From Primorskyibacter flagellatus (GTDB taxonomy: Bacteria; Pseudomonadota; Alphaproteobacteria; Rhodobacterales; Rhodobacteraceae): a DNA stretch of 64,000 bases. Shown piece after piece: positions 1 through 10,025 of the stretch; position 1 is the stretch's first letter, and the number at the start of each line of letters is the position of its first letter. The stretch is from positions 372,001 to 436,000 of the forward strand of contig NZ_FWYD01000002.1 of the NCBI RefSeq assembly GCF_900176485.1, given 5' to 3'. The notes below the pieces were generated by a model. It worked only from the letters and a program-made list of their open reading frames with translations, did no database searches and was not told the DNA's origin. The position numbers and the translations under genes were made by a program.

Positions 1-1
1 C

Positions 2-1150
2 ATTGGGGGCGGTCCCTCGGGCCTTCTGCTTTCACAACTGCTGCTGCGCCGGGGCATCGACACGGTCGTGCTGGAACGCAAGTCCCGCGAATACGTCCTG
101 GGCCGCATCCGCGCGGGCGTCCTTGAAACAGGCATGGTCGGCTTGATGCGCGAGGCAGGCATTGCCGACCGGATGGACAAGGAAGGGATCATCCACGAGG
201 GCACCCTGCTGTCCTTCGACGACGAAGAGTTCGAGGTCAACTTCACCGAACATACCGGCACGCATGTGATGATCTATGGTCAGACCGAGGTCACACGGGA
301 TCTGTACGATGCGCGCGAAGCGGCGGGCGGCAAGATCGTCTACAATGTCGAGAACGTGGTCATCAACGACGCCGACACCGAAAAACCCTTTGTCACCTAC
401 GAGGTGGGCGGCAAATCCGAACGCATCGAGTGCGATTTCGTGGCGGGCTGCGACGGGTTTCATGGGGTCAGCCGCCGAACCATTCCGCATGACGTGCGGC
501 GCGACTATGAAAAGGTCTATCCTTTTGGATGGCTGGGCATCCTGTCGGAGACGCCCCCGGTCAATGACGAATTGATCTACGCCAATTCGGCGCGTGGTTT
601 TGCGCTGTGTTCGATGCGAAATGCCAATCTCAGCCGGTATTACGTTCAATGCCAATTGGAGGATTCGCCCGACGACTGGACGGATCAGCGGTTCTGGGAC
701 GAATTGCGCAGCCGCATCCCCGCGAAATATGCCGACACGCTGGTCACCGGACCGTCGATTGAAAAATCCATCGCGCCCCTGCGATCCTTCGTCACCGAGC
801 CGATGCGCTGGGGGCGGCTGTTCCTGTGTGGGGACGCTGCACATATCGTGCCGCCCACCGGTGCCAAAGGACTCAACACCGCCGCATCCGATGTGCATTA
901 TCTTTATCAGGGGTTGATGCAGCATTACGAAGAGAGCGACCCGGAAGGGATTGACCGTTATTCCGAACGGGCGCTTGCGCGGGCCTGGAAGGCCGAACGG
1001 TTCAGTTGGTGGATGACCACGCTGCTGCACCGGTTCCCCGACCAGACCGCATTTGACCTCAAGATACAGCGCGCCGATCTGGAGTTTCTGCGATCCAACC
1101 GCGAAGCACAAAGCGTGATGGCACAGAATTATGTAGGCTTGCCTTACTGA
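2..1150 (+). CDS. pobA: 4-hydroxybenzoate 3-monooxygenase, 5' end cut by window edge
   Basis: Flavoprotein hydroxylase that turns 4-hydroxybenzoate into protocatechuate with NAD(P)H and O2 in the cytoplasm. The frame is open from base 2 and already shows the FAD dinucleotide-binding motif GGGPSGLLLSQLL, so only a few N-terminal residues are missing. The second FAD motif GDAAHIVPPTGAKGLN lies near 831-873, and a central DG motif (CDGFHGVSRR) near 446. The C-terminus matches the length of the PobA family (about 390 aa). It is followed within about 10 bases by pcaC, which supports a role feeding protocatechuate into the same operon. Known family function; assignment is secure, start not visible. 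Confidence 0.95.
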   Translation: MGGGPSGLLLSQLLLRRGIDTVVLERKSREYVLGRIRAGVLETGMVGLMREAGIADRMDKEGIIHEGTLLSFDDEEFEVNFTEHTGTHVMIYGQTEVTRDLYDAREAAGGKIVYNVENVVINDADTEKPFVTYEVGGKSERIECDFVAGCDGFHGVSRRTIPHDVRRDYEKVYPFGWLGILSETPPVNDELIYANSARGFALCSMRNANLSRYYVQCQLEDSPDDWTDQRFWDELRSRIPAKYADTLVTGPSIEKSIAPLRSFVTEPMRWGRLFLCGDAAHIVPPTGAKGLNTAASDVHYLYQGLMQHYEESDPEGIDRYSERALARAWKAERFSWWMTTLLHRFPDQTAFDLKIQRADLEFLRSNREAQSVMAQNYVGLPY

Positions 1151-1162
1151 AAGAGGATGAAC

Positions 1163-2315
<1,153 letters not shown>

Positions 2316-2318
2316 CCC

Positions 2319-2939
2319 ATGCCCCAACAATTGAATTATCTTCGCGAAACGCCGTCACAAACCGCTGGACCCTATGTCCATATCGGCCTTGCGCCTGGAT
2401 CCGCAGGCTTTGACATCTACCGCGAAGAACTTGGCCACGACATTGCCGGGCCGAACGCCAAGGGCGAACGTATTCGAGTCGAGGGGTTGGTCATTGACGG
2501 CACCGGAAGTCCGATCAAGGATGTACTTCTGGAGACATGGCAGGCGAATGCGGATGGCATCTATGCCCATCCCGAACATCTTGGTGCGGTCGAGGATGGC
2601 TTTCGCGGCTGGGGGCGTGTCATCACTGATTTCAATACTGGCGAATGGGGGTTTGACACCATAAAGCCCGGTGCTGTCATGGGACGAAACGGGCAAATGA
2701 TGGCCCCGCATATAAACCTTTGGGTGGTCGCGCGCGGCATCAATGTCGGACTGAACACACGGATCTACTTTTCGGACGAGGAAACGGCGAATGCGGCCGA
2801 CCCGGTGATGAATATCATCGAATGGGAGCGCAGGCGGCAAACGCTGATCGCACAGCGCAGCGAACCTGACGGCAAGGCCGTCTATCGTTTCGACGTGCAG
2901 ATCCAGGGCCAGAACGAAACCGTCTTCTTCGATATTTGA
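2319..2939 (+). CDS. pcaG: protocatechuate 3,4-dioxygenase alpha subunit
   Basis: Non-catalytic partner of PcaH in the intradiol dioxygenase. The 206-aa protein starts with the family N-terminus LRETPSQTAGPYVHIGLAPG and carries LLETWQANADGIYAHPEH and PHINLWVVARGINVGLNTR, the alpha-subunit equivalents of the beta-subunit core. In the alpha chain the iron ligands are partly replaced, consistent with PHINLWV instead of PAHIHV. Immediately downstream of pcaH (3-base gap), so the two are surely co-translated. Confidence 0.96.
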   Translation: MPQQLNYLRETPSQTAGPYVHIGLAPGSAGFDIYREELGHDIAGPNAKGERIRVEGLVIDGTGSPIKDVLLETWQANADGIYAHPEHLGAVEDGFRGWGRVITDFNTGEWGFDTIKPGAVMGRNGQMMAPHINLWVVARGINVGLNTRIYFSDEETANAADPVMNIIEWERRRQTLIAQRSEPDGKAVYRFDVQIQGQNETVFFDI

Positions 2940-2993
2940 CACATCCGGGTGCGCCCCTTCTTGGCGGCCCATAAACAAATACTGGACCAAAAC

Positions 2994-3830
2994 ATGACCA
3001 ACCCCTGCATCATCTGTGTCGCGATCACCGGATCAGTACCGACCAAGAAAAACAATCCCGCCGTTCCGATCACGATCACAGAGCAGGTGGAAAGCACCCA
3101 TGCCGCCTTCGAGGCAGGCGCGTCTATCGCCCATTGCCATGTACGCAATGATGACCAGACACCGTCCTCTGATCCCGAACGCTTTGCGCGGCTTCTTGAA
3201 GGCTTGCGCGAACACTGCCCGGGAATGATCGTGCAGCTATCCACCGGCGGCAGGTCCGGCACGGGCCGAGAGCGCGGCGGCATGCTGTCACTGTCGCCCG
3301 ACATGGCGTCGCTATCTGTGGGATCTAACAACTTCCCCACACGGGTCTACGAAAACGCACCGGATCTCGTCGCTTGGCTGGCCTCTGAAATGATTCGGTA
3401 TGAGGTCACCCCGGAAATTGAGGCATTTGATCTTAGCCACATTCTGCACGCCATCCGTATGCACGATGAAGGACTGCTTTTCGGAAACCTCTATGTCCAA
3501 TTCGTTATGGGGGTGAAAAATGCTATGCCTGCCGACAAAGAGGTGTTCGATTTTTATGTTCAAACAATGAAATCGCGCTGTCCGGATGCAAACTGGTGTG
3601 CTGCGGGAATTGGCCCAAACCAGATACGGGTCAACGAATGGGCAATCGCCGCGGGCGGCCACACGCGAACGGGTCTGGAAGACAATATGCGTCTGGACCG
3701 GGATACACTCGCGCCATCAAACGCCGCGCTGGTCGAACGGGCCGCCAAGCTTTGCGAAAAATACGAACGGCCAGTCGCAACTTGGCAACAAGCACGCGAA
3801 ATTCTGCACCTTCCAACCAAGAGTGGATAG
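2994..3830 (+). CDS. BKACE-family (DUF849) beta-keto acid cleavage enzyme
   Basis: Zinc-dependent TIM-barrel enzyme of the BKACE family, which condenses a beta-keto acid with acetyl-CoA and splits it into acetoacetate plus a new acyl-CoA. Seen in the 278-aa product are the N-terminal CVAITGSVPTKKNNP, the zinc motif HCHVRND (His47 and His49) and the C-terminal GHTRTGLEDN. ATG 2994 was chosen because family members begin just before this first strand; a GTG 45 bases upstream is also in frame. It follows pcaG after 54 bases. From context the substrate may be beta-ketoadipate, giving succinyl-CoA plus acetoacetate; that is inference, since the family accepts many keto acids. Confidence 0.88.
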   Translation: MTNPCIICVAITGSVPTKKNNPAVPITITEQVESTHAAFEAGASIAHCHVRNDDQTPSSDPERFARLLEGLREHCPGMIVQLSTGGRSGTGRERGGMLSLSPDMASLSVGSNNFPTRVYENAPDLVAWLASEMIRYEVTPEIEAFDLSHILHAIRMHDEGLLFGNLYVQFVMGVKNAMPADKEVFDFYVQTMKSRCPDANWCAAGIGPNQIRVNEWAIAAGGHTRTGLEDNMRLDRDTLAPSNAALVERAAKLCEKYERPVATWQQAREILHLPTKSG

Positions 3831-3899
3831 GTTTTGGATGACCTACCACGTCCCAATACCGACGTAGCGGCCAGCCAACCGATCTTGCGCTGTCAGAAG

Positions 3900-5645
3900 T
3901 TACAGGACTCCACGTTCAAGAAAGCCAGTTTGATCTGCCGGCAAACTGGCTTGCGGAACAAGAGCTTCCGCTTTTTCGTCGAAACCTAGCTCCAGCAGGC
4001 GTGCTCTAATCTCTGACCGGCGACTTTCGGACAGACGAGCTATCTCTTGCTCTTGCAGAAAAAACGCCATCTCCAGGAAATTGCGAGTGCTACCAGTTGT
4101 TGTCGCATTACCGACGACTTGAGAGAGAAGTGCCTCTTTATCTGAGACTGACAAGTCCTCAGAATTGCGGATCTCCGCGACTGCTGATTTGAATTCACCC
4201 TCATCGGTCCGTAATGATACAAGGAGTTTGGCCAATGTTTTATCCGGAAGTGAGCCATCATATTCTTTTAGGAACGTTTCCATAAGCGATGGGTCGATCG
4301 CTTCCTCATATCCACCATCTTCCTGAACTTCCTGAGGGATTGATGCCTCGGGACCATAATCCTGAAATCTAGTTGAGTCGGCTGCTGCTGCTTCGATCTC
4401 CAAGCTTACCGTTTCGTAATTATTATTCTTTAACACGTCGGCCAAGGATTCAGGCTTCGGCTGTGCTTTTGACAAAAACTCATCTAGCTTTTCGGCAATA
4501 TTATTTCTGGCATTTACGCGCAGTGCTGCCGACAGTCGCGGCCCAATCAATTCCCGAAGATGTGGCGAAAGTGACTTGAATTGCTTGAGAAACCCTTCAG
4601 GCGAAACTAGGGCTTCAGGCTGACCCCCTGAAATGACCACGAACGCCAACTCGGCCAACGCTTCACAACCGACGGTGGTTTTCGGCGGAAGCCCACCTGC
4701 CCAACTATCAACGTCCAGAAATCTAAGCGTGGGCGCATATTTTTCACGAATCGTCGCATCCACGAGTTTGAGTATTTGTCGCGCTTCCTGAGGCAACCCG
4801 AAGTAGATGTAAGAACGGGCCATTTGTTCCGCTACATCGCGCGACACCTCGCCATCGTCGCCTATGAGCTTCGACTGAAGAGATGCTATTTCAGTGCCAA
4901 ACCCATTGGACTCCAGCATGGGGCGGAGCTGAGCACCGCAATCAAAACGCTCTTCTTTATTGGTTTTGATGATGTGCGGTGCCACGGAAAAAGATGCCCT
5001 GTCAGCTTCAGAGCCATGCGGCCCTGTCGAGAGGTGCGGGACAATCTGCGCTGACCTGGTGTTTTCCGAGTATGTCCCGGCGCTCGCCGTAAGATATCCT
5101 TGCGACGCTTTCTGCATTATCGCATCAACGATTCCAGAAAATGCGCTATCGCCAACCTCGACAACGTCACGTTCCGACGACGTTTCTACAGGTGTTGCTT
5201 CGCTGGCAACCTCGTGTTTCAAAATAGTATCTATCCAGAAATCATTGAGAAAACCACGATTGACGGGTTTTACTTCAGTACTTGACGGACCTTCGGGAGC
5301 AACATCCACAACCACAATCCGAGGCCTGTACTCGAAAGCTGTTGCCACGCAATCGCAGTTCAGCAGCAATTCTATGCGTCCCTTAGCCGGCAGCACATTG
5401 ACCTCGCCGATCCTCTCGCGCGTAATCTTGAGAAAAACCTGATCAAGAACTGCCTCGTATCTTTTTCCGGGAAACACGATTGAAACTTTGCGTTTGTCTT
5501 GTTCCAGTTGCCACCCGGATTTGTCAGGCAAATATAGGACAAGCCGGGTAAACGTTCCGTGCTCACCCGATTTGATGGTTATGGTCTCTGCGCTGGAAGG
5601 TGCGGCAAGAACACAAAGCCAGAATATCACAAACAGATACTTCAT
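3900..5645 (-). CDS. exported protein of unknown function, co-transcribed with motA
   Basis: A 581-aa protein not recognised at family level. It starts with a clear signal peptide (MKYLFVIFWLCVLAAPSSAE), followed by a beta-rich N-terminal part to about residue 120 and then a long, mostly helical acidic part that resembles solenoid repeats. There is no further membrane segment. Its ATG overlaps the motA stop by 4 bases, so the two are translationally coupled; a periplasmic role in flagellar motor function (analogous to rhizobial MotC) is an inference from position only. Base composition is noticeably less GC-rich than the flanking genes. Confidence 0.75.
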   Translation of the reverse strand: MKYLFVIFWLCVLAAPSSAETITIKSGEHGTFTRLVLYLPDKSGWQLEQDKRKVSIVFPGKRYEAVLDQVFLKITRERIGEVNVLPAKGRIELLLNCDCVATAFEYRPRIVVVDVAPEGPSSTEVKPVNRGFLNDFWIDTILKHEVASEATPVETSSERDVVEVGDSAFSGIVDAIMQKASQGYLTASAGTYSENTRSAQIVPHLSTGPHGSEADRASFSVAPHIIKTNKEERFDCGAQLRPMLESNGFGTEIASLQSKLIGDDGEVSRDVAEQMARSYIYFGLPQEARQILKLVDATIREKYAPTLRFLDVDSWAGGLPPKTTVGCEALAELAFVVISGGQPEALVSPEGFLKQFKSLSPHLRELIGPRLSAALRVNARNNIAEKLDEFLSKAQPKPESLADVLKNNNYETVSLEIEAAAADSTRFQDYGPEASIPQEVQEDGGYEEAIDPSLMETFLKEYDGSLPDKTLAKLLVSLRTDEGEFKSAVAEIRNSEDLSVSDKEALLSQVVGNATTTGSTRNFLEMAFFLQEQEIARLSESRRSEIRARLLELGFDEKAEALVPQASLPADQTGFLERGVL

Positions 5646-6508
5646 GCAGCGTCCTTCAGGCCGCGCAGGGCTTCTTCCAGTTCATTGTAGCTGGGCCGGA
5701 TATGATCAGGCGCATTCTGGCGTCCGACCTCGATGCAATTGATTGTCGAGTGATTGTGGAGGTTGGCAATCAGGACTTCGCGGATGAGATGATAGAAGTG
5801 GCTGTCTTCTTCGACCACAGCTTTTACTTTCGACGCGAAAGGCGCGACAAGACCATAAGCAAGAAACACGCCAAGAAATGTCCCGACCAAAGCCCCACCG
5901 ATCAATCGTCCGAGCACCTCCGGCGGCTGGTCAATCGAACCCATGGTCTTGATCACGCCGAGAACCGCAGCGACAATACCCAATGCTGGAAGACCATCAG
6001 CCACGGTTTGCAAAGCATGGCTGGAGTGCAACGCGTGGTGTTGCGAAGCTTCCATGCGTTTGTCCAGCACCTCTTCCACCTGATGCGGGTCGTCGTAATT
6101 CATCGACGCCGAACGCAACGTATCACAGATAAGGTTCACCGCTTCCTTGTCAGCAAGTATCTTTTCATATTTTCCGAAGATCGTAGAAGATTGCGGGTCT
6201 TCCACATGTTCTTCGATGGCGACAGGATTGCTCCTCGCCAAGCGGATCAACTCATAAAGCAGGCACAGAAGATCACGGTAATCCTCCGGCTTCCATTTCC
6301 GGCCTTTAAAGACCTTCGAGATGTCCTTGAGTGTATGCTTGACCGCTGCGCCATCATTGCTGATCAGAAATGCACCAACCGCTGCCCCCCCGATCATCAT
6401 CATTTCGAACGGGAGAGTTTTCAAAATGATCGCCATCTTACCACCGGCGGCAAGGTAGCCACCAAAGACCATAGCGAAAATCGTGATGATGCCGATGATA
6501 CCAAACAC
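5642..6508 (-). CDS. motA: flagellar motor stator protein MotA
   Basis: Inner-membrane stator subunit that with MotB conducts ions to drive the flagellum. The 288-aa product has four hydrophobic segments: two near residues 1-50, and two near 165-215 containing LPALGIVAAVLGVIKTMG and GTFLGVFLAYGLVAPFA. The conserved cytoplasmic loop and the PALGIVAAVLGV motif are typical of MotA. Translation starts with GTG at 6508 behind an AGGAG site. No motB lies next to it; instead the 581-aa exported protein follows with a 4-base overlap, an arrangement seen in Rhodobacterales. Confidence 0.93.
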   Translation of the reverse strand: MFGIIGIITIFAMVFGGYLAAGGKMAIILKTLPFEMMMIGGAAVGAFLISNDGAAVKHTLKDISKVFKGRKWKPEDYRDLLCLLYELIRLARSNPVAIEEHVEDPQSSTIFGKYEKILADKEAVNLICDTLRSASMNYDDPHQVEEVLDKRMEASQHHALHSSHALQTVADGLPALGIVAAVLGVIKTMGSIDQPPEVLGRLIGGALVGTFLGVFLAYGLVAPFASKVKAVVEEDSHFYHLIREVLIANLHNHSTINCIEVGRQNAPDHIRPSYNELEEALRGLKDAA

Positions 6509-6850
6509 GCGATAAGCTCCTGCTTCTGGATACCGGAGACGTTAAAACGACGGTTGTTAAGATAGTCCTTCTTCGTGGTGTCTCTTGTGCTCATGGCGGT
6601 CGAATTTACATGGATTTTTCTTAAATATTGGCCAATCCATCACCACCTCGCATCGGCGCGGTCAAATCAGCCATAGCTTCTTGGTGGCCTATCAAACTGT
6701 CATAGAGTGCGCTGGCAGTCGGCAAACACCAAACAGCAACCCGAGCAGAACGGCACTGAACGTGGTGGTGACATCTTGCATCGGAAAAGCACAAGGACAC
6801 CGCTTCTAACAAATGGTGCCCTTGAACAGTGATATCGGGAGGCCAGGTTT
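6509..6850. other. gap with motA leader and a possible broken small gene
   Basis: About 340 bases between motA and tenA. On the minus strand, ATG at 6781 opens a short hydrophobic reading (about 19 residues, including FSAVLLGLLFGV), after which that frame stops. The frame one base back continues with ASALYDSLIGHQEAMADL and ends at TAA 6621-6623. Read together they resemble one small membrane protein of about 54 aa broken by a single-base shift. The rest should hold the motA promoter; no clear -35/-10 was found. Confidence 0.35.
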
Positions 6851-7537
6851 TTACGCTTTGCGGAGCCCCATACCCCAGAATGCGGCCTCCAGTTGTGTTG
6901 CGGTTGTGAACCGTTTTTGCAACTGCGACCACCGGGGGGAGGTCTCGGGCGCGGGGCCCAGTCGCCGCGTCATCGCTCCGTCGATCATCTGGCCAAGCCG
7001 CGTCATCGCGGTTTGGTATTCACTGCCGTTATAGGTGTCGATCCATGCGCGATAGGGCGTATCGGGCGCGGCCTCTACACCAAGCCGCGTGCCGATTTCG
7101 GCGTACCCAAAGCAACATGGTGCCAGTGACGCCAGCAGATCCAGAAAGTCGCCCTGTAACCCTGCATCCATGACGTAGCGCGTATAGGCGATGTTCTCGA
7201 ACTCTTCCACCGCGTTGAAAAGGGTGACCTCGTCAATGCCTTCTGCGGCACAGGTCTCAATATGCAGGGCCATTTCGTGATTGACGAATCCATTGACTGA
7301 ACCAGCGCAGACTTTCATCTCTTCCAATGTTTCGGCCTTGACCACCCCTAGGGACCAGGCGCGCGAAAAATGCACAAGAAAGACGTAGTCCTGTATCAGG
7401 TAATGCAGGAAAGCCGCGCGAGGCAACGTGCCGTCGCGCAGGCCGTCGACAAAAGGGTGATGCGTATAGCTACGCCAATCATCCGCGCATCCGTCCCGCA
7501 ACAGGGCAACGGTGCGACCATGTTCCAATCCACTCAT
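6851..7537 (-). CDS. tenA: thiaminase II / aminopyrimidine aminohydrolase
   Basis: TenA-family all-helical hydrolase (228 aa) that salvages the pyrimidine part of degraded thiamine. Visible family features are FLHYLIQDYVFLVHFSRAW, the CSCxxGY-like catalytic region here written APCCFGYAEIG, and YRAWIDTYNGSEY near the C-terminus. ATG 7537 was chosen for its GAGGTGA ribosome site; an upstream ATG at 7603 overlaps thiD. Last gene of the thiM-thiE-thiD-tenA unit controlled by the TPP riboswitch. Confidence 0.94.
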   Translation of the reverse strand: MSGLEHGRTVALLRDGCADDWRSYTHHPFVDGLRDGTLPRAAFLHYLIQDYVFLVHFSRAWSLGVVKAETLEEMKVCAGSVNGFVNHEMALHIETCAAEGIDEVTLFNAVEEFENIAYTRYVMDAGLQGDFLDLLASLAPCCFGYAEIGTRLGVEAAPDTPYRAWIDTYNGSEYQTAMTRLGQMIDGAMTRRLGPAPETSPRWSQLQKRFTTATQLEAAFWGMGLRKA

Positions 7538-7574
7538 TAGACTGTCACCTCGATGGTGGTGTCTGACAGTGTTC

Positions 7575-8381
7575 TCATGGGTGCAGTCCTTTGAATTTTG
7601 CAAAGTGATGGGTTGGGCCGTGGCCCGTTCCGACCGTCAAGTCATCGGCATGGGCAAGAGCGGACGCGACATAAGCCTTGGCGGCGGTGACGGCGTCGCG
7701 CAGGTCCAATCCCTGCGCGAGCTGTGCCGCCAGGGCGGCAGACAGTGTACACCCCGTGCCATGGGTATTGCGGGTCTTGGTTCGTTGCCCTTCAAACCAG
7801 GTCACACCATCCCGCGTGACAAGGCAGTCCGGGCTTTCCGGTGCCTCCAGATGCCCGCCCTTCATCAGGACGGCAGCTGGCCCCTTGGCGATAAGCGCGC
7901 GGCCTTGTTCTTGCATGGCGGTCCGATCTGCAGCGATCGAAGCACCCAGAAGATGCGCAGCTTCGGGCAGATTGGGCGTCAGAAGCCTGGCCAGTGGTAA
8001 AAGCTGCGCCCGCAGCACAGATACAGCATCGGGCTGTAACAAGGGTGCGCCGCCCTTGGCGATCATCACGGGGTCCAGCACAATTGGAGCAGTACAGTCT
8101 CGCAGCACCTCGGCGACAGCGGCGGCAATGTCGGCATTGGCAATCATGCCAATTTTAACCGCATCCACTCTGATGTCCTCGAACACCGCTTTGATCTGCG
8201 CTTGAACGAAATCGGGCGGCACCAGATGAATATCACTGACGCCTTGCGTATTTTGCGCCGTGAGTGCCGTGATCGCAGCCATGGCGTAGGCCCCATTGGC
8301 CGAAATCGCCTTGATATCTGCCTGTATGCCCGCGCCCCCTGATGGATCCGACCCGGCAATGCTAAGCACGTTTGCGATCAT
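7575..8381 (-). CDS. thiD: hydroxymethylpyrimidine/phosphomethylpyrimidine kinase
   Basis: Ribokinase-fold kinase that phosphorylates HMP and HMP-P for thiamine synthesis. The 268-aa product begins with the family pattern VLSIAGSDPSGGAGIQADIK and has the C-terminal anion-hole motif NTHGTGCTLSAALAA with its catalytic cysteine. Its start overlaps the end of thiE by 4 bases, so translation is coupled. Placed in a salvage operon with thiM and tenA. Confidence 0.96.
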   Translation of the reverse strand: MIANVLSIAGSDPSGGAGIQADIKAISANGAYAMAAITALTAQNTQGVSDIHLVPPDFVQAQIKAVFEDIRVDAVKIGMIANADIAAAVAEVLRDCTAPIVLDPVMIAKGGAPLLQPDAVSVLRAQLLPLARLLTPNLPEAAHLLGASIAADRTAMQEQGRALIAKGPAAVLMKGGHLEAPESPDCLVTRDGVTWFEGQRTKTRNTHGTGCTLSAALAAQLAQGLDLRDAVTAAKAYVASALAHADDLTVGTGHGPTHHFAKFKGLHP

Positions 8382-9013
8382 GCCCGGCCCTCCTGAAAGC
8401 TAAAGGCACGCGCCGCTGCCGCGACATCGGGCTGCCCACAAATGGCGGACACGACAGCCAGACCATCAGCACCGCTTTTCAGCACGGCACTTGCGTGTTC
8501 CGCTTTCAGCCCACCTATGGCGACGGCAGGAAGCGACGAGAGCGCGACAAGACGCGCCAACCCATCAAACCCGATAGGTGCGGCATGGTCGGTTTTGGTC
8601 GCCGTGCCGAAAACCGGGCCAAGACCAAGATAGTCGACTATGGAGGGATCAGCCCCCTGCACAGTCTGCGCCGTCTCGCAGGACAGCCCCAGAATCTTGT
8701 CCGGGCCAAGCCGCGCGCGGGCCTGCGCGGGCGTCAGATCTCCCTGTCCGATATGCGCCCCGTCTACATCGGCAGCGACGGCGGCATCCACGTCATCGTT
8801 GATCACCAAAGGCACGCCGCTGCCCGAAAGAGCCTTTTTGATCGCGCGTGCCAGCTCTACCCGTTCGTGTGTTTGTGCGGACTTGTCACGCAACTGCACC
8901 ATGCTGACACCGCCCGATACTGCGCAACGCACCGTATCGATAACCCCACGCGAGGCGCAAAGCTGCGGATCGGTGACAAGGTAAAGCCGAAGGCTTTTGC
9001 GCAGGACCGTCAT
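8378..9013 (-). CDS. thiE: thiamine-phosphate synthase
   Basis: TIM-barrel enzyme (211 aa) that joins HMP-PP and thiazole phosphate to thiamine monophosphate. Seen motifs are LYLVTDPQLC at the N-terminus, GVSMVQLRDKSAQT, the DDVDAAVAADVDGAHIGQGD segment binding the pyrophosphate, and DYLGLGPVFGTATKTDHA. The start overlaps the thiM stop by 4 bases and the stop overlaps the thiD start by 4 bases. Confidence 0.96.
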   Translation of the reverse strand: MTVLRKSLRLYLVTDPQLCASRGVIDTVRCAVSGGVSMVQLRDKSAQTHERVELARAIKKALSGSGVPLVINDDVDAAVAADVDGAHIGQGDLTPAQARARLGPDKILGLSCETAQTVQGADPSIVDYLGLGPVFGTATKTDHAAPIGFDGLARLVALSSLPAVAIGGLKAEHASAVLKSGADGLAVVSAICGQPDVAAAARAFSFQEGRA

Positions 9014-9786
9014 GCGACAACCACTTCGTGCAGGTCGTCGGGCTTTACCGCCGCCAACGCGTCGAGGAAATGCACTTGGAAGCTGCCGGGGCCACTTGCC
9101 TGCCTGGCCGCCATGCCGCCGGCCACTTTAAAATGTGCCAACGCGCCCAAGGCCGCGTCAAACGCCGGTCCGACGGCTGCGTACGCCCCCATCAATGCTG
9201 TCAGCGAACAGCCCAAGGCGGTCACCTGCGGCATGATCTCCGACCCGCCTGCGACCCGTGCCGTCCGCGTGCCGTCGGTGACAAGATCCACAGGACCGGT
9301 GATCGCGACAACAGAGCCGAATTTCCGTGCCAATGCTACACCCACAGCTTCAGCCGCTTCGACAGCATCGCCGCTGTCGGCCCCCTTGCCGGATCCCGCC
9401 TCTCCAGCGAGGGCAAGGATCTCTGAGGCGTTTCCCCGCAGGATCGTCGGACGCAAGGACAGAATGTCCTGCGCGACCCCTTTGCGGTAGTTGCTGACGA
9501 AATGCGCAACCGGGTCGAAGACCCACGGAATATTGTGGGTGTTTGCCGTCTCGGCTGCGGATATCATGCCCACGACCCAAGGGGCAGACAATGTTCCGAT
9601 GTTAATTGTCAACGCCCCGGAAATCGGCGTGAAATCCGTGATTTCTTCAACGGCATGAAGCATGGCAGGCGACGCGCCGGCAGCCAATACAACGTTGGCG
9701 GCGATGTTCATCGCCACATAGTTGGTGATGCAGTGTACAAGCGGGCTTTGCGCGCGAAGCGGAGTCAGAATATCTGTCACAGTCAT
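9010..9786 (-). CDS. thiM: hydroxyethylthiazole kinase
   Basis: Phosphorylates 4-methyl-5-(2-hydroxyethyl)thiazole for thiamine salvage. The 258-aa product has the family N-terminus SPLVHCITNYVAMN and ASPAMLHAVEE, and the C-terminal VTALGCSLTALMGAY with the catalytic cysteine of the ribokinase-like fold. ATG 9786 is preceded by GAAAGAG; an in-frame start at 9831 would run into the riboswitch, so it was rejected. First gene of the salvage operon and directly behind the TPP riboswitch. Confidence 0.95.
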   Translation of the reverse strand: MTVTDILTPLRAQSPLVHCITNYVAMNIAANVVLAAGASPAMLHAVEEITDFTPISGALTINIGTLSAPWVVGMISAAETANTHNIPWVFDPVAHFVSNYRKGVAQDILSLRPTILRGNASEILALAGEAGSGKGADSGDAVEAAEAVGVALARKFGSVVAITGPVDLVTDGTRTARVAGGSEIMPQVTALGCSLTALMGAYAAVGPAFDAALGALAHFKVAGGMAARQASGPGSFQVHFLDALAAVKPDDLHEVVVA

Positions 9787-9842
9787 TGCGGCTCTTTCAG
9801 GTTCTGGCGAAAAAGAGCACTTTGTCAGCAAATATAAAGCGA

Positions 9843-9917
9843 CTGTGACCTCCCTCCGCCAGCATTATCTGGTTCAGGTTCAAAGGGTACGTCTCAGCTT
9901 GGCAGCGCCCCCGGCTA
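9843..9917 (-). promoter_or_regulatory. TPP riboswitch (THI element)
   Basis: On the minus strand this stretch contains the conserved THI core in order: a GCCGGGGGCGC arm, CTGAGA, ACCCTTTGAACCTGA, CCAGATAATGCTGG and GGCGGAGGGA. These are the pyrimidine- and pyrophosphate-sensing bulges of the aptamer. The element ends about 57 bases before the thiM start, suiting control of translation start or early termination by thiamine pyrophosphate. The short leader shows no long terminator stem, so control by ribosome-site masking is more likely (inference). Confidence 0.95.
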
Positions 9918-10025
9918 AAGCGACATTAGGCAAGCCTTGATACGGCGTCAATCGCCATGGGAAACTCTGGCCCGGACATCACTGTGCCGGGGCTTTCAAC
10001 TTTTCTATGATTCAGGGCGGTCTGA

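Noticed and set aside
9926-10025. Terminator between the xox operon and the thi operon
   Set aside because: Only a short CCCGG/CCGGG stem without a U-run is present; too weak to call.
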